Assembly (NCBI GenBank): GCA_028724245.1
Contig: JAQYDI010000076.1
Coordinates: 1 to 47,646, forward strand
Direction: 5' to 3'
Length of the DNA: 47,646 bases
Source of the DNA: Lachnospiraceae bacterium
Lineage (GTDB): Bacteria > Bacillota > Clostridia > Lachnospirales > Lachnospiraceae
The notes beneath the pieces were generated by a model, which had not been told where the DNA came from, ran no database searches, and saw only the letters and a program-made list of their open reading frames with translations. The translations under genes and the position numbers were made by a program. Shown piece by piece: positions 33,189 through 41,816 of the stretch (position 1 is the stretch's first letter; every line of letters begins with the position of its first letter).

Positions 33189-35828
33189 TTATTTCAGCTG
33201 ACCTTCCACAGTTTCTACAGCTTTAGACAGGGCATCGTCGATTCCTGCGGGATTTTTGCCGCCGGCCTGTGCCATATTGGGACGGCCACCGCCGCCGCCG
33301 CCTACAAGTCCTGCAATGGCTTTAATCAGATTGCCTGCATGTGCTCCGGCTTTCTGTGCTTCGGGAGTTACCATGGATATCAGATTAACTTTTCCGTCCA
33401 GATCGGATGCGATAACGATAACACCTTCGCCCAGCTTCTCTTTCAGCTGATCGCCCAGATTTCTCAGGCCGTTCATATCTACACCGTCTGCACGGACAGC
33501 CAGAACCTTAACGCCGCCTACTTCCTTTACCTGATCCATGACATCGCCCAGAGCATCCTTTGCCAGCCTGCTCTTCAGCTTTTCATTCTCTGCTGACATG
33601 GATTTCAGTTCCGCCTGCATGGCTTCAATTCTTGCCACCAGCTGAGAAACCTCTGTTTTAGCTGCCTTCGCTGCTGCCTGAAGTGTCTCCTCAAGTTCAT
33701 TATAATATGCAGTGACACCCTTGCCGGTTAATGCTTCGATTCTTCTGACACCTGCTGCGATACCGCTTTCGGAAATAATCTTAAAAGATCCGATGGCGGA
33801 AGTATTGGCTACATGAGTACCGCCGCAGAGTTCTTTGGAAACATCTCCCATGGATACGACGCGGACATCCTGATCATACTTTTCACCGAACAGAGCCATC
33901 GCACCGGATTTCTTTGCTTCTTCTACATTCATAATATCTGTTGCAACGGGAATTGCTTCTGCAATTGCATCATTGACCAGCTTCTCAACTTCTGCAATTT
34001 CCTCAGGAGTCATTGCCTGGAAGTGAGAGAAGTCAAAACGCAGTCTGTCTGCATTGACCATAGAACCAGCCTGCTCCACATGGCTGCCCAGTACCTTTCT
34101 GAGGGCTGCCTGAAGCAGATGGGTTGCGCTGTGATTCTTTGCCGTATCAGCGCGGTTTGCTCCGCATACGGAAGAAGTAACCGTATCATTCACAGCAAAC
34201 ATTCCCTTTGTCACGACACCCACATGACCGATCTTGCCGCCTTTTAACTTGATCGTATCTACAACCTTGAATTCTGCATCAGCTTTTGTCAGAACACCCA
34301 CATCGGCATTCTGGCCGCCCATGGTTGCGTAGAATGTTGTCTGATCAAGAATGATGGTGCCTTCGTCACCTTCTGCCAGTGCCTGTACAATTTCTTCTTT
34401 ATTGGTAATTACCTGAATTCTGCCTTCTGCGTTCAGTTTATCGTATCCAATGAATTCAGAAGTAATCTCAGGATCGATTTCATCGTAAACAGTGGCATCG
34501 GCACCCATGTAGTTTGTGACTTTTCTTGCTTTGCGGGCTTTTTCCTTCTGCTCTTCCATGCATGCGTTAAAGCCTTCTTCATCAACCTGAATGCCCTTTT
34601 CTTCCAGAATCTCTTTGGTCAGATCAAGAGGGAATCCATAAGTATCATACAGCTTGAATGCGTCTGCACCGGAAAGTACGCTGCTGCCTTCTGCTGCCAG
34701 TGCTGCCTCCATATCATTCAGAATGCTCAGACCCTGATCGATGGTACGATTGAATTTCTCTTCTTCCTGTTCGATTACCTTGAAGATGAACGGTGCCTTT
34801 TCTGCCAGCTCCGGATAACCATCCTTGGAAGTTTCAATTACGGTACTGCTCAGTTTGGTCAGGAAAAGGCCTTCGATACCCAGCAGTCTGCCGTGACGTG
34901 CCGCACGTCTTAACAATCTTCTCAGAACATAACCGCGTCCTTCATTGGAAGGCATAATACCATCGGCAATCATATTGCTGACAGAACGGATATGGTCAAC
35001 AATAACACGGATCGATACATCCTTTTTGGGATCTTCGCCGTAAGTTGCTCCGCACAGTTCACATACTGCATCCCGGAGAGCAGCAAATGTATCAATACTG
35101 AATACAGAATCCACATCCTGAACAACAACCGCCAGACGCTCCAGTCCCATACCGGTATCAATATTTTTATTCTCCAGTTCGAGATAATTGCCCTTACCGT
35201 CCGCATTGAACTGCGTAAATACGTTGTTCCATACTTCCATATAACGATCACAATCACAGCCTACCGTACATCCGGGCTTGCCGCAGCCGTACTTTTCACC
35301 GCGGTCATAATAGATTTCGGAACAGGGACCGCAGGGACCTGCGCCGTGTTCCCAGAAATTATCTTCCTTGCCGAAACGGAAAATACGTTCTGCCGGAATG
35401 CCCATCTCCTTGTTCCAGATCTCGAATGCTTCATCATCATTCTCATAAATGGAAGGATACAGACGGTCGGGATCAAGTCCGACAACCTCGGTCAGGAATT
35501 CCCATGACCAGTGAATTGCCTCTGTTTTAAAGTAATCGCCGAATGAAAAATTACCAAGCATCTCGAAAAATGTCAGATGACGTGCGGTTTTGCCCACATT
35601 CTCAATATCGCCGGTACGAATACACTTCTGGCAGGTAGCCATACGTGTACGGGGCGGTACCTCCTGTCCTGTAAAATAAGGCTTCAGGGGAGCCATACCT
35701 GCCGGAATCAGCAGAACGCTGTTATCATTATGAGGAACCAGAGAATAGCTGCTTCTGCAAAGGTGACCCTTTGTTTCAAAGAAGTCAAGAAACATCTTTC
35801 TCAGTTCATTAACACCGTATTTCTTCAA
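33189..35828 (-). CDS. alaS: Alanyl-tRNA synthetase
   Basis: An 879-residue class II synthetase charging tRNA-Ala. The N terminus reads MKKYGVNELRKMFLDFFETKGH, followed by motif 2-type TCQKCIRTGDIENVGKTARH and the mid-part LRRAARHGRLLGIEG. The editing domain has NHSATHLLQAALRKVLG (HxxxH) and the zinc-site CGGTHVANT. The C-terminal DHHA1-like domain ends with GLVGGGGGGRPNMAQAGG. Start is TTG 35828 with AAAGGA about 12 bases upstream. No T-box motif is seen in the leader, although many Firmicutes regulate alaS that way. Confidence 0.97.
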   Translation of the reverse strand: MKKYGVNELRKMFLDFFETKGHLCRSSYSLVPHNDNSVLLIPAGMAPLKPYFTGQEVPPRTRMATCQKCIRTGDIENVGKTARHLTFFEMLGNFSFGDYFKTEAIHWSWEFLTEVVGLDPDRLYPSIYENDDEAFEIWNKEMGIPAERIFRFGKEDNFWEHGAGPCGPCSEIYYDRGEKYGCGKPGCTVGCDCDRYMEVWNNVFTQFNADGKGNYLELENKNIDTGMGLERLAVVVQDVDSVFSIDTFAALRDAVCELCGATYGEDPKKDVSIRVIVDHIRSVSNMIADGIMPSNEGRGYVLRRLLRRAARHGRLLGIEGLFLTKLSSTVIETSKDGYPELAEKAPFIFKVIEQEEEKFNRTIDQGLSILNDMEAALAAEGSSVLSGADAFKLYDTYGFPLDLTKEILEEKGIQVDEEGFNACMEEQKEKARKARKVTNYMGADATVYDEIDPEITSEFIGYDKLNAEGRIQVITNKEEIVQALAEGDEGTIILDQTTFYATMGGQNADVGVLTKADAEFKVVDTIKLKGGKIGHVGVVTKGMFAVNDTVTSSVCGANRADTAKNHSATHLLQAALRKVLGSHVEQAGSMVNADRLRFDFSHFQAMTPEEIAEVEKLVNDAIAEAIPVATDIMNVEEAKKSGAMALFGEKYDQDVRVVSMGDVSKELCGGTHVANTSAIGSFKIISESGIAAGVRRIEALTGKGVTAYYNELEETLQAAAKAAKTEVSQLVARIEAMQAELKSMSAENEKLKSRLAKDALGDVMDQVKEVGGVKVLAVRADGVDMNGLRNLGDQLKEKLGEGVIVIASDLDGKVNLISMVTPEAQKAGAHAGNLIKAIAGLVGGGGGGRPNMAQAGGKNPAGIDDALSKAVETVEGQLK

Positions 35829-35880
35829 TGTTGTTACGCTTCCTTTCTTCTGTTATCAATTCATTCGGTTCTGCCCGGAA

Positions 35881-36005
35881 TCTCCTGATGCGTCCTGAAT
35901 CCGCAGGAGAATTCTTCTGAAAGCAGAACATCCGGCGGATATCCTGAATGCCGCCGGAATATGGAGATCTGACACGGCAAAAGATGCAGGCTTAACACCC
36001 GCATC
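35881..36005 (-). promoter_or_regulatory. Three-hairpin leader of alaS
   Basis: Between the small membrane protein gene and alaS are three stems: 35983-36005 (GATGCGGG with CCTGCATC, one G-T pair, followed by TTTT on the minus strand), 35931-35958 (TCCGGCGG with its complement) and 35881-35910 (TCTCCTG with CAGGAGA). The first could be a partial terminator after the small gene. No T-box consensus (GGGTGGNACC) is present. Nothing else is recognised in 35829-36112. Confidence 0.45.
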
Positions 36006-36112
36006 CTTCTGCACGCATACCCATCGGACCGCCTTAAAAATCGTGCTGTAAAACCTGCTTTTCCGTCAGCATGTTTCTGCGTGTCTTCAGGATGCATAAC
36101 TGGAATAACCTA

Positions 36113-36244
36113 TTATTCGTTCGCAGAATCTTTTGCTTTTTTACGATCCTTTAATCTGGCACCGCAAATGCAGGCTCCGACGATGATCGCCAGATAAATT
36201 ACGAACTTTACTGCACTTGTTACAAATGCTCCCAGAAATGCCAT
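36113..36244 (-). CDS. Small single-pass membrane protein upstream of alaS
   Basis: A 43-residue protein, MAFLGAFVTSAVKFVIYLAI then IVGACICGARLKDRKKAKDSANE. It begins at ATG 36244 after a very strong AAAGGAGGGGG site and follows a good promoter. Residues 3-28 form one hydrophobic helix and residues 30-43 a charged, basic tail likely facing the cytoplasm. The ribosome binding site, promoter and composition make it a credible gene. Function is unknown; similar short proteins with a basic tail occur in Lachnospiraceae, but I cannot name a family. Confidence 0.7.
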   Translation of the reverse strand: MAFLGAFVTSAVKFVIYLAIIVGACICGARLKDRKKAKDSANE

Positions 36245-36400
36245 CTGAATCCCCCTCCTTTATCTTCAGATTCTATGATCTGATATTCAGCTATACCGCC
36301 GCCGGACCGACGGACAATCCCCCTCGCCGTCCGTTTGCAGCATACTGTGTGCATCTTCTGGTATTCCCGCAAAGGATACCTGTTATGCAGAGTTTAATTT

Positions 36401-36429
36401 ATATTAGCACACCAGAGACCAGATTGCAA
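36401..36429 (-). promoter_or_regulatory. Sigma-A promoter of the small protein-alaS unit
   Basis: On the minus strand TTGCAA (36424-36429), 17-base spacer, TAATAT (36401-36406) with an extended TGC just before it. The leader to the small gene is about 150 bases. The rest of 36245-36540 shows only the galT terminator. Confidence 0.68.
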
Positions 36430-36456
36430 GCAAAAAGGTTTTCAGAAATCAGGAAA

Positions 36457-36488
36457 ATCAGGCAGACTCCTGTCCGGAGCTGCCTGAT
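36457..36488 (-). terminator. Rho-independent terminator of galET
   Basis: A 9-bp stem (ATCAGGCAG at 36457-36465 with 36480-36488) continued by an inner CTCC/GGAG stem, followed by TTTTCC on the minus strand, 52 bases after the galT stop codon. Confidence 0.8.
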
Positions 36489-36540
36489 CCCGTATATCTG
36501 TCAATACTGATTATTACTGCATCCCAACTGCAGTTACCGT

Positions 36541-38037
36541 CTATAAAACTGCGATAAAACGTTCAAATGCCTGACGTCCTTCAGGTGTACACTTGTATAC
36601 GCCTGCGTCCTCCAGAACATGAACAAATACCTTTCCGGTTTCTTCCTTCAGGATATCCATTACCGTATCTTTCCGGAAAGAACCGTATTTTCTGCAGAGT
36701 TCATCTGCCCAGTCGGCATGTTTTTCCAGTTCTTCATGACTGCGGTAATCTTTTCCTTCCACCAGATATTCGCCCAGCAGTTCCAGTTCGCCTTTCAGTC
36801 TTGCCGGGAGAACAGCCAGTCCCATAACCTCGATCAGACCGATATTCTCCTTTTTAATATGATGGTACTCATTGTGAGGATGATACAGACCAAGAGGACA
36901 TTCATCTGTGGTAATATTATTGCGCAGTGTCAGATCCAGTTCGAAGAGATCTCCGTTCATGCGGGCGATCGGCGTGATGGTATTGTGCGGTTCTCCGTCT
37001 GTTTCTGCAAAAACGTATGCATCCGCATCCGTGTAGCCGCGCCATGCCTTCAGAATATGATCTGCCAGATCGATCACACGGTCCGCATCCTTTCCGTCAA
37101 GACGGATAACAGACAGCGGCCAGTGAACAATACCTGCCTGAACATCTTCATATCCGGGAACGGTAAATGTCTTTTCCAGTTTTGCCTTTGCCATGGCAAA
37201 GGTATAACCGCCGCCCTGGAAATGATCATGGCTTAAAATAGAGCCGCCTACAATAGGCAGATCTGCATTGGAGCCCAGAAAATAGTGCGGGAACAGCTTG
37301 ACAAAATCAAACAGCTTGCAGAAAGCAGCCCTGTCAATCTTCATGGGAACATGTTCTCCATTGAATACGATCGTATGTTCATTATAATAAACATACGGTG
37401 AATACTGCATTCCCCACTGACTGTTGTTAATAGTAATGGGAATAATTCTGTGATTCTGTCTTGCAGGGTGATTCATGCGGCCTGCATATCCTTCATTCTC
37501 CCTGCAGAGCTGACATTTGGGATAAGAACTCTGTTTTGCATTCCGTGCAGCAGCAATGGCCTTGGGATCTTTTTCCGGTTTGGAAAGATTAATGGTAATA
37601 TCGATTTCTCCGTAAGGACTGCCTACCTTCCATTTCATATCCTTCGCAATGCGGTCGCGGCGGATGTAGTTGGTATCCTGACTGAATTTGTAGAAATAAT
37701 CCGTTGCTTCCTTCGGGCTCTTTTCATAGAGCGCATTGAAGGTATCGATTACCTGCTTCGGTCTGGGGCAGAGACAGTTCATGATTTTGGTATCAAATAA
37801 ATCTCTGGCAGTAATGCCGTTGTCCTTCATAATACCATGTTCAAAGGCATAATCCATCAGCCCGTCCAGAATTTCCGGCAGGGTCAGGCAGACAGGCGTC
37901 TCCGGTTCCACATATTCATCACATTCAAACAGTTCCAGAAGCATATTGGTCGTATAGATTTTTTCCTCAGCCGGAACCAGTCCGCAGTCCAGTCCGTAAC
38001 GGACAAGCGCTTCAATCAGTTCATTCAGATTCTGCAT
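36541..38037 (-). CDS. galT: UDP-glucose--hexose-1-phosphate uridylyltransferase, Firmicutes type
   Basis: A 498-residue enzyme of the long GalT type (GalT class II, TIGR01239-like), which swaps UMP between UDP-glucose and galactose-1-phosphate in the Leloir pathway. Blocks include YPKCQLCRENEGYAGRMNHPARQNHRIIP in the N-terminal half and SILSHDHFQGGGYTFAMAKA, the latter with the catalytic His region. Length about 500 is normal for this type, compared with 350 for the enterobacterial one. ATG 38037 follows AGAGG. It is downstream of galE with a 64-base gap. Confidence 0.95.
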   Translation of the reverse strand: MQNLNELIEALVRYGLDCGLVPAEEKIYTTNMLLELFECDEYVEPETPVCLTLPEILDGLMDYAFEHGIMKDNGITARDLFDTKIMNCLCPRPKQVIDTFNALYEKSPKEATDYFYKFSQDTNYIRRDRIAKDMKWKVGSPYGEIDITINLSKPEKDPKAIAAARNAKQSSYPKCQLCRENEGYAGRMNHPARQNHRIIPITINNSQWGMQYSPYVYYNEHTIVFNGEHVPMKIDRAAFCKLFDFVKLFPHYFLGSNADLPIVGGSILSHDHFQGGGYTFAMAKAKLEKTFTVPGYEDVQAGIVHWPLSVIRLDGKDADRVIDLADHILKAWRGYTDADAYVFAETDGEPHNTITPIARMNGDLFELDLTLRNNITTDECPLGLYHPHNEYHHIKKENIGLIEVMGLAVLPARLKGELELLGEYLVEGKDYRSHEELEKHADWADELCRKYGSFRKDTVMDILKEETGKVFVHVLEDAGVYKCTPEGRQAFERFIAVL

Positions 38038-38101
38038 GATATCAATCCTCTGTTTTTATAATGTTTTGTTGTCAGTCACTATGCCATTTATGTAGCCCGT
38101 A

Positions 38102-39118
38102 TCAGTCATTGTACCCGTTCGGATTCTGGGACTGCCATCTCCAGGAATCTTCACACATCTCATCAATACCGTATACAGCTTCCCAGCCCAGCTCTGCTTT
38201 AGCTTTGGAAGAGTCGGCATAACAGCAGTCGATATCGCCGGGTCTTCTGGGTGCGATCTTATAGTTGATCGGATGTCCGCATGCCTTTTCAAATGCATGA
38301 ACCACCTGCAGAACGCTGTAACCGTGTCCGGTACCGAGATTGTAGATCAGAACGCCTTTATTCTCTTCCAGTTTCTTGATTGCTTTTACGTGTCCAACTG
38401 CCAGATCCACAACATGAATGTAGTCACGTACACCGGTGCCGTCAGGTGTGTTGTAATCATCGCCGAATACGCTCAGGCATTCGCGTTTGCCGATGGCAAC
38501 CTGCGCGATATAGGGCAGCAGATTGTTGGGAATACCTTTCGGATCTTCGCCGATCTTACCTGATTTATGTGCGCCGATGGGATTGAAATAACGGAGCAGA
38601 ATGACATTCCATTCAGGGTCTGCCACGTTGAAATCAGTCAGGATCTGTTCCAGCATACCCTTGGTCTGTCCATAGGGATTGGTGATCTTTCCTTTGGGGC
38701 ATTCTTCTGTAATCGGTACAAATGCCGGGTCGCCGTAAACCGTTGCAGATGAGCTGAATACAATATTTTTGCAGCCGTGTTTTCTCATAACATCACAAAG
38801 TACCAGAGTACCTGTAATATTGTTGTAATAGTATTCCAGAGGCTTTGCAACGGATTCCCCGACAGCTTTAAGTCCTGCAAAATGAATAACCGAATCAATG
38901 GATTCCTTTGTGAAGATCATCTCCATTGCTTCCCGGTCCAGGATATCTGCCTCATAAAATGTTACATGTCTGCCGGTTATTTCTTCTACTCTTTCAATTG
39001 CTTTCCGGCTGGAATTGTAAAGATTATCCACTACTACAACTTCGTATCCCTCATTTAAAAGTTCGACGCAGGTGTGACTTCCGATATATCCTGCACCGCC
39101 TGTTACCAAAATTGCCAT
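38102..39118 (-). CDS. galE: UDP-glucose 4-epimerase
   Basis: A 338-residue SDR enzyme interconverting UDP-galactose and UDP-glucose with tightly bound NAD. ATG 39118 is chosen because GGAGG stands five bases upstream. [20 protein letters not shown] is the NAD site; [11 protein letters not shown] and [14 protein letters not shown] give Ser and YxxxK catalytic residues. [14 protein letters not shown] is another hallmark. Besides galactose use, it can supply UDP-galactose for capsule synthesis in the first region of the window. A long leader of about 240 bases separates it from the divergent AraC gene. Confidence 0.96.
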   Translation of the reverse strand: MAILVTGGAGYIGSHTCVELLNEGYEVVVVDNLYNSSRKAIERVEEITGRHVTFYEADILDREAMEMIFTKESIDSVIHFAGLKAVGESVAKPLEYYYNNITGTLVLCDVMRKHGCKNIVFSSSATVYGDPAFVPITEECPKGKITNPYGQTKGMLEQILTDFNVADPEWNVILLRYFNPIGAHKSGKIGEDPKGIPNNLLPYIAQVAIGKRECLSVFGDDYNTPDGTGVRDYIHVVDLAVGHVKAIKKLEENKGVLIYNLGTGHGYSVLQVVHAFEKACGHPINYKIAPRRPGDIDCCYADSSKAKAELGWEAVYGIDEMCEDSWRWQSQNPNGYND

Positions 39119-39309
39119 ATTGTCCTCCATTCTGCTTCCATGAAGCCTGTTGATAGATTCTTCCGTAAAAAACTTCTGCCGGGAAAATCCGCCGTCAGGG
39201 TAATCCGGCCTTTCTCCGGCTTTTCCTGCGTTTTTTACTTCCTGTAAATAATCTACTCCATTCAGGCCGTATTAGGAATACAGAAATGATTCAATCTTAT
39301 GTAATTTTG

Positions 39310-39338
39310 TTGCATATTCTTCTGTGATAGGTTATGAT
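39310..39338 (+). promoter_or_regulatory. Sigma-A promoter of the AraC-galM unit
   Basis: TTGCAT (39310-39315), 17-base spacer, TATGAT (39333-39338). It is 21 bases upstream of the GTG start, with TATGGAGG in between. Confidence 0.6.
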
Positions 39339-39358
39339 GGCAGTATGGAGGTATTTTC

Positions 39359-40192
39359 GTGAACAGAACATTTAAAAATTCCTATTATGTACAGAATCTG
39401 AATCTGACTGCCCTCTCTATTTACAATGTTGGCTTTCAGAAATGCGATCCCGGTTTTTCCTGGGGACCCGGTGTCCGCAACCACTACCTGATCCACTATA
39501 TCATAGGCGGCAAAGGAATCTACGAAAAAAACGGCCGGATCTTCCATCTGAAGGCCGGTGACTGTTTTCTGGTGTATCCGGATGAAGAATGCATGTATCA
39601 GGCAGATGAACATGAACCCTGGGAATACAGCTGGGTGGGGTTTGCCGGCGTCGATGCAGAACCCATCATCAATGCGGCCGGGTTCACTCCGGAAGAACCG
39701 CTTCTTCGCCAGCTGCAGAACGGCGATGCTCTGGATCGGCAGATTCACCATATTTATGATGCACGCGGCAATACGTTTGCCAGTTCGGTGGAGATGTCAG
39801 GCCGCCTGTATACGGCTCTGGCCTGCCTGCTGAAAAATACCGGCATGCGTGCGGCAAACAACTCCTATAACGATTACGTAAAAACTGCCATGGATTTCAT
39901 GCAGTCTCATTATTCTTATCCCATCAGTATCCAGGAAGTTGCCGATTATGTGGGAGTCAGCCGCAGTCACCTTTTCCGTGCCTTTGAGCAGTGTCTGAAC
40001 CAGTCGCCAAAAGAATACCTGACTTCTCTGCGTATGGAAGCCGCATGCCGCATGCTGGATGATACCAGTCTGTCTGTCACTGTTATCGCCAATTCTCTGG
40101 GATTTGACAACAGTCTGTATTTTTCCAAGGTTTTCCGTAAAGCCATGGGCTGCTCTCCCACAGAGTATGCCCACCGACGCAGACAATATTGA
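39359..40192 (+). CDS. AraC-family regulator, probable galactose regulator
   Basis: A 277-residue regulator starting at GTG 39359 after TATGGAGG. Residues 1-160 form a cupin-like sensor (HYLIHYIIGGKGIYEKNGRIFHLKAGDCFLVYPDEEC), and residues about 175-277 are two helix-turn-helix motifs, the second in LSVTVIANSLGFDNSLYFSKVFRKAMGCSPTEYAHRR. This is the XylS/AraC type that responds to sugars. It is divergent from galET and followed by galM, so galactose or a derivative is the likely signal; this is inference from position. Confidence 0.92.
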   Translation: MNRTFKNSYYVQNLNLTALSIYNVGFQKCDPGFSWGPGVRNHYLIHYIIGGKGIYEKNGRIFHLKAGDCFLVYPDEECMYQADEHEPWEYSWVGFAGVDAEPIINAAGFTPEEPLLRQLQNGDALDRQIHHIYDARGNTFASSVEMSGRLYTALACLLKNTGMRAANNSYNDYVKTAMDFMQSHYSYPISIQEVADYVGVSRSHLFRAFEQCLNQSPKEYLTSLRMEAACRMLDDTSLSVTVIANSLGFDNSLYFSKVFRKAMGCSPTEYAHRRRQY

Positions 40193-40268
40193 GAATTTTG
40201 TATTGTAATTCCCATGAATTTTCGTTATAATTTACAGAAGAATTTTTACAGAAAGGATCTATATAATT

Positions 40269-41303
40269 ATGAATACTGATTTTGGGATGACCCGGGATGG
40301 AAAAAAAGCTCTGCTGTATACCATCCGCAGCAAAAAAGGAATGTGTGCGCAGATCAGCAATTTCGGCTGTGCCGTTGTTTCTCTCATGGTTCCTGTAAAA
40401 GACGGAACAAAAATTGACGTGGTTCTGGGTTATCCGAATGTAAGCGGATATGAAGATAATCCGTTATGCGCCGGATGCTGCATCGGACGTGTGGCCAACC
40501 GTACAGGCCGCGCAGTATTTACCCTGGAAGGCAAAGAATATCATCTGGAAGCCAATGAAAATGGAAACAACCTGCATTCCAGTCTGACTTCCGGCTTCCA
40601 CAAAAGAATCTGGGAAACTGTTTCCGAAAAAGAAGATTCCGTTTCCTTCCGCATGGAATCCCCCGACGGCGATGAAGGATTCCCCGGCAGCTGTACTACA
40701 ACCGTCACCTACACTCTGACAGATGACAATGAACTGGTCATGCGCTATGACGGTGTCTGCAGCCAGCCAACACCCTGGAATGTGACGAATCACTCCTATT
40801 TCAATCTGTCGGGACATGACAGCGGAAGTACAGAAGATACGGTGATCTGGCTTGATGCATCCGCTTTTACCCCTGTAGATGCAGAATCAATCCCTACCGG
40901 CGAAATTGCACCTGTAGCCGGCACGCCCATGGATTTCACAGTTCCCACTGCAATCGGTGAACATCTCCATGACGATTATGAGCAGCTGAAGCTGACAGGC
41001 GGCTATGATCACAACTACTGTCTCAATCACAAAACCGGTGAACTGTCCCTGTTCTGCAGAGCCGTTTCTCCCAAAACAGGTCTGACTATGGAAGTCAGTA
41101 CCGATCTGCCCGGCGTACAGTTCTACACAGGCAACTTTATCGGTGAAGCAGCAGGCAAAAACGGCGCTGTTTACAGGAATTATGACGGATTCTGTCTGGA
41201 AACTCAGTATTACCCCGACAACCTGAATAAAGAACAGTTTGCCTCTTCCGTCATTGAGCCGGGAAAAACCTGTACAACCGTTACTGTTTATAAATTTTCC
41301 TGA
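40269..41303 (+). CDS. galM: Aldose 1-epimerase (galactose mutarotase)
   Basis: A 344-residue enzyme converting beta- to alpha-galactose for galactokinase. Motifs: GRVANRTGRAVFTLEGKEY, NENGNNLHSS, the catalytic His in VTNHSYFNLSGH, DHNYCLNH, and the catalytic Glu in FCLETQYYPDNLN. Length is usual. ATG 40269 follows AGAAAGGA. It lies 76 bases downstream of the AraC gene in the same direction, then a small Cys-rich protein follows at 18 bases. Confidence 0.94.
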   Translation: MNTDFGMTRDGKKALLYTIRSKKGMCAQISNFGCAVVSLMVPVKDGTKIDVVLGYPNVSGYEDNPLCAGCCIGRVANRTGRAVFTLEGKEYHLEANENGNNLHSSLTSGFHKRIWETVSEKEDSVSFRMESPDGDEGFPGSCTTTVTYTLTDDNELVMRYDGVCSQPTPWNVTNHSYFNLSGHDSGSTEDTVIWLDASAFTPVDAESIPTGEIAPVAGTPMDFTVPTAIGEHLHDDYEQLKLTGGYDHNYCLNHKTGELSLFCRAVSPKTGLTMEVSTDLPGVQFYTGNFIGEAAGKNGAVYRNYDGFCLETQYYPDNLNKEQFASSVIEPGKTCTTVTVYKFS

Positions 41304-41320
41304 ACACGGGAGGGGATCCT

Positions 41321-41632
41321 ATGAAAACGTTACGAGTAATTCCCGGTGTGTGTGGACTGGAAACCATACTGACAGCAGAATCAGAAGACGGTTCGGAAGT
41401 AACTCTGAAAGCAGAAAGCGCCTGCGGTGCCGTACGGAAGCTGATTGAATCTCTTGAACAGCCTCTGGATGCTTACGAAATCTGTTTTGTAAAGCCGGGC
41501 CAGGGACCTGTTTACGAAGCAGCTTCCTGTCTTTCCCATGCAGCCTGCCCGGTTCCCTGTGCAGTCATCAAGTGTATTGAGGCAGAATGCGGTCTTGCTC
41601 TGCAAAAGGATGTATCCATGAAATTCGAATAA
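41321..41632 (+). CDS. Small cysteine-rich protein, DUF6951-like
   Basis: A 103-residue protein with eight Cys (11, 35, 55, 70, 76, 80, 85, 90), six of which fall in the last third in a spaced array (C-x5-C-x3-C-x4-C-x4-C from residue 70). Such an array would suit a metal or Fe-S site. I recall a family of very similar Cys-rich proteins in Clostridia (DUF6951), but the name is uncertain. ATG 41321 follows GGGAGGGG. The closeness to galM suggests co-expression, not a shared pathway; a role in galactose use is not implied by the sequence. Confidence 0.7.
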   Translation: MKTLRVIPGVCGLETILTAESEDGSEVTLKAESACGAVRKLIESLEQPLDAYEICFVKPGQGPVYEAASCLSHAACPVPCAVIKCIEAECGLALQKDVSMKFE

Positions 41633-41702
41633 TCCATTTCATATACGTACTATACTTACATCTATAATCAGGAAACACAGTTTCCTGTTATAGCAAAAAC
41701 AA

Positions 41703-41742
41703 AAGGGAGAATTTCCGGCAGCTGACCGGATTTTTCTCCCTT
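41703..41742. terminator. Bidirectional terminator between the galM unit and galK
   Basis: A 9-bp outer stem (AAGGGAGAA with TTCTCCCTT) plus an inner TCCGG/CCGGA stem. T-runs follow on both strands (CTGTTTTT on plus; TTTTGTTTTTG on minus), so it serves both converging transcripts. Confidence 0.85.
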
Positions 41743-41816
41743 CTGTTTTTAACAGATTCCTCTGAACAATTGTTCTTTTTATACCACAATCTATATGGTA
41801 TCACATCAATTCATCA

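Noticed and set aside
35829..36112. T-box riboswitch for alaS
   Set aside because: The T-box core GGGTGGNACC and the specifier-loop arrangement are not present on the minus strand; only three simple hairpins are seen.
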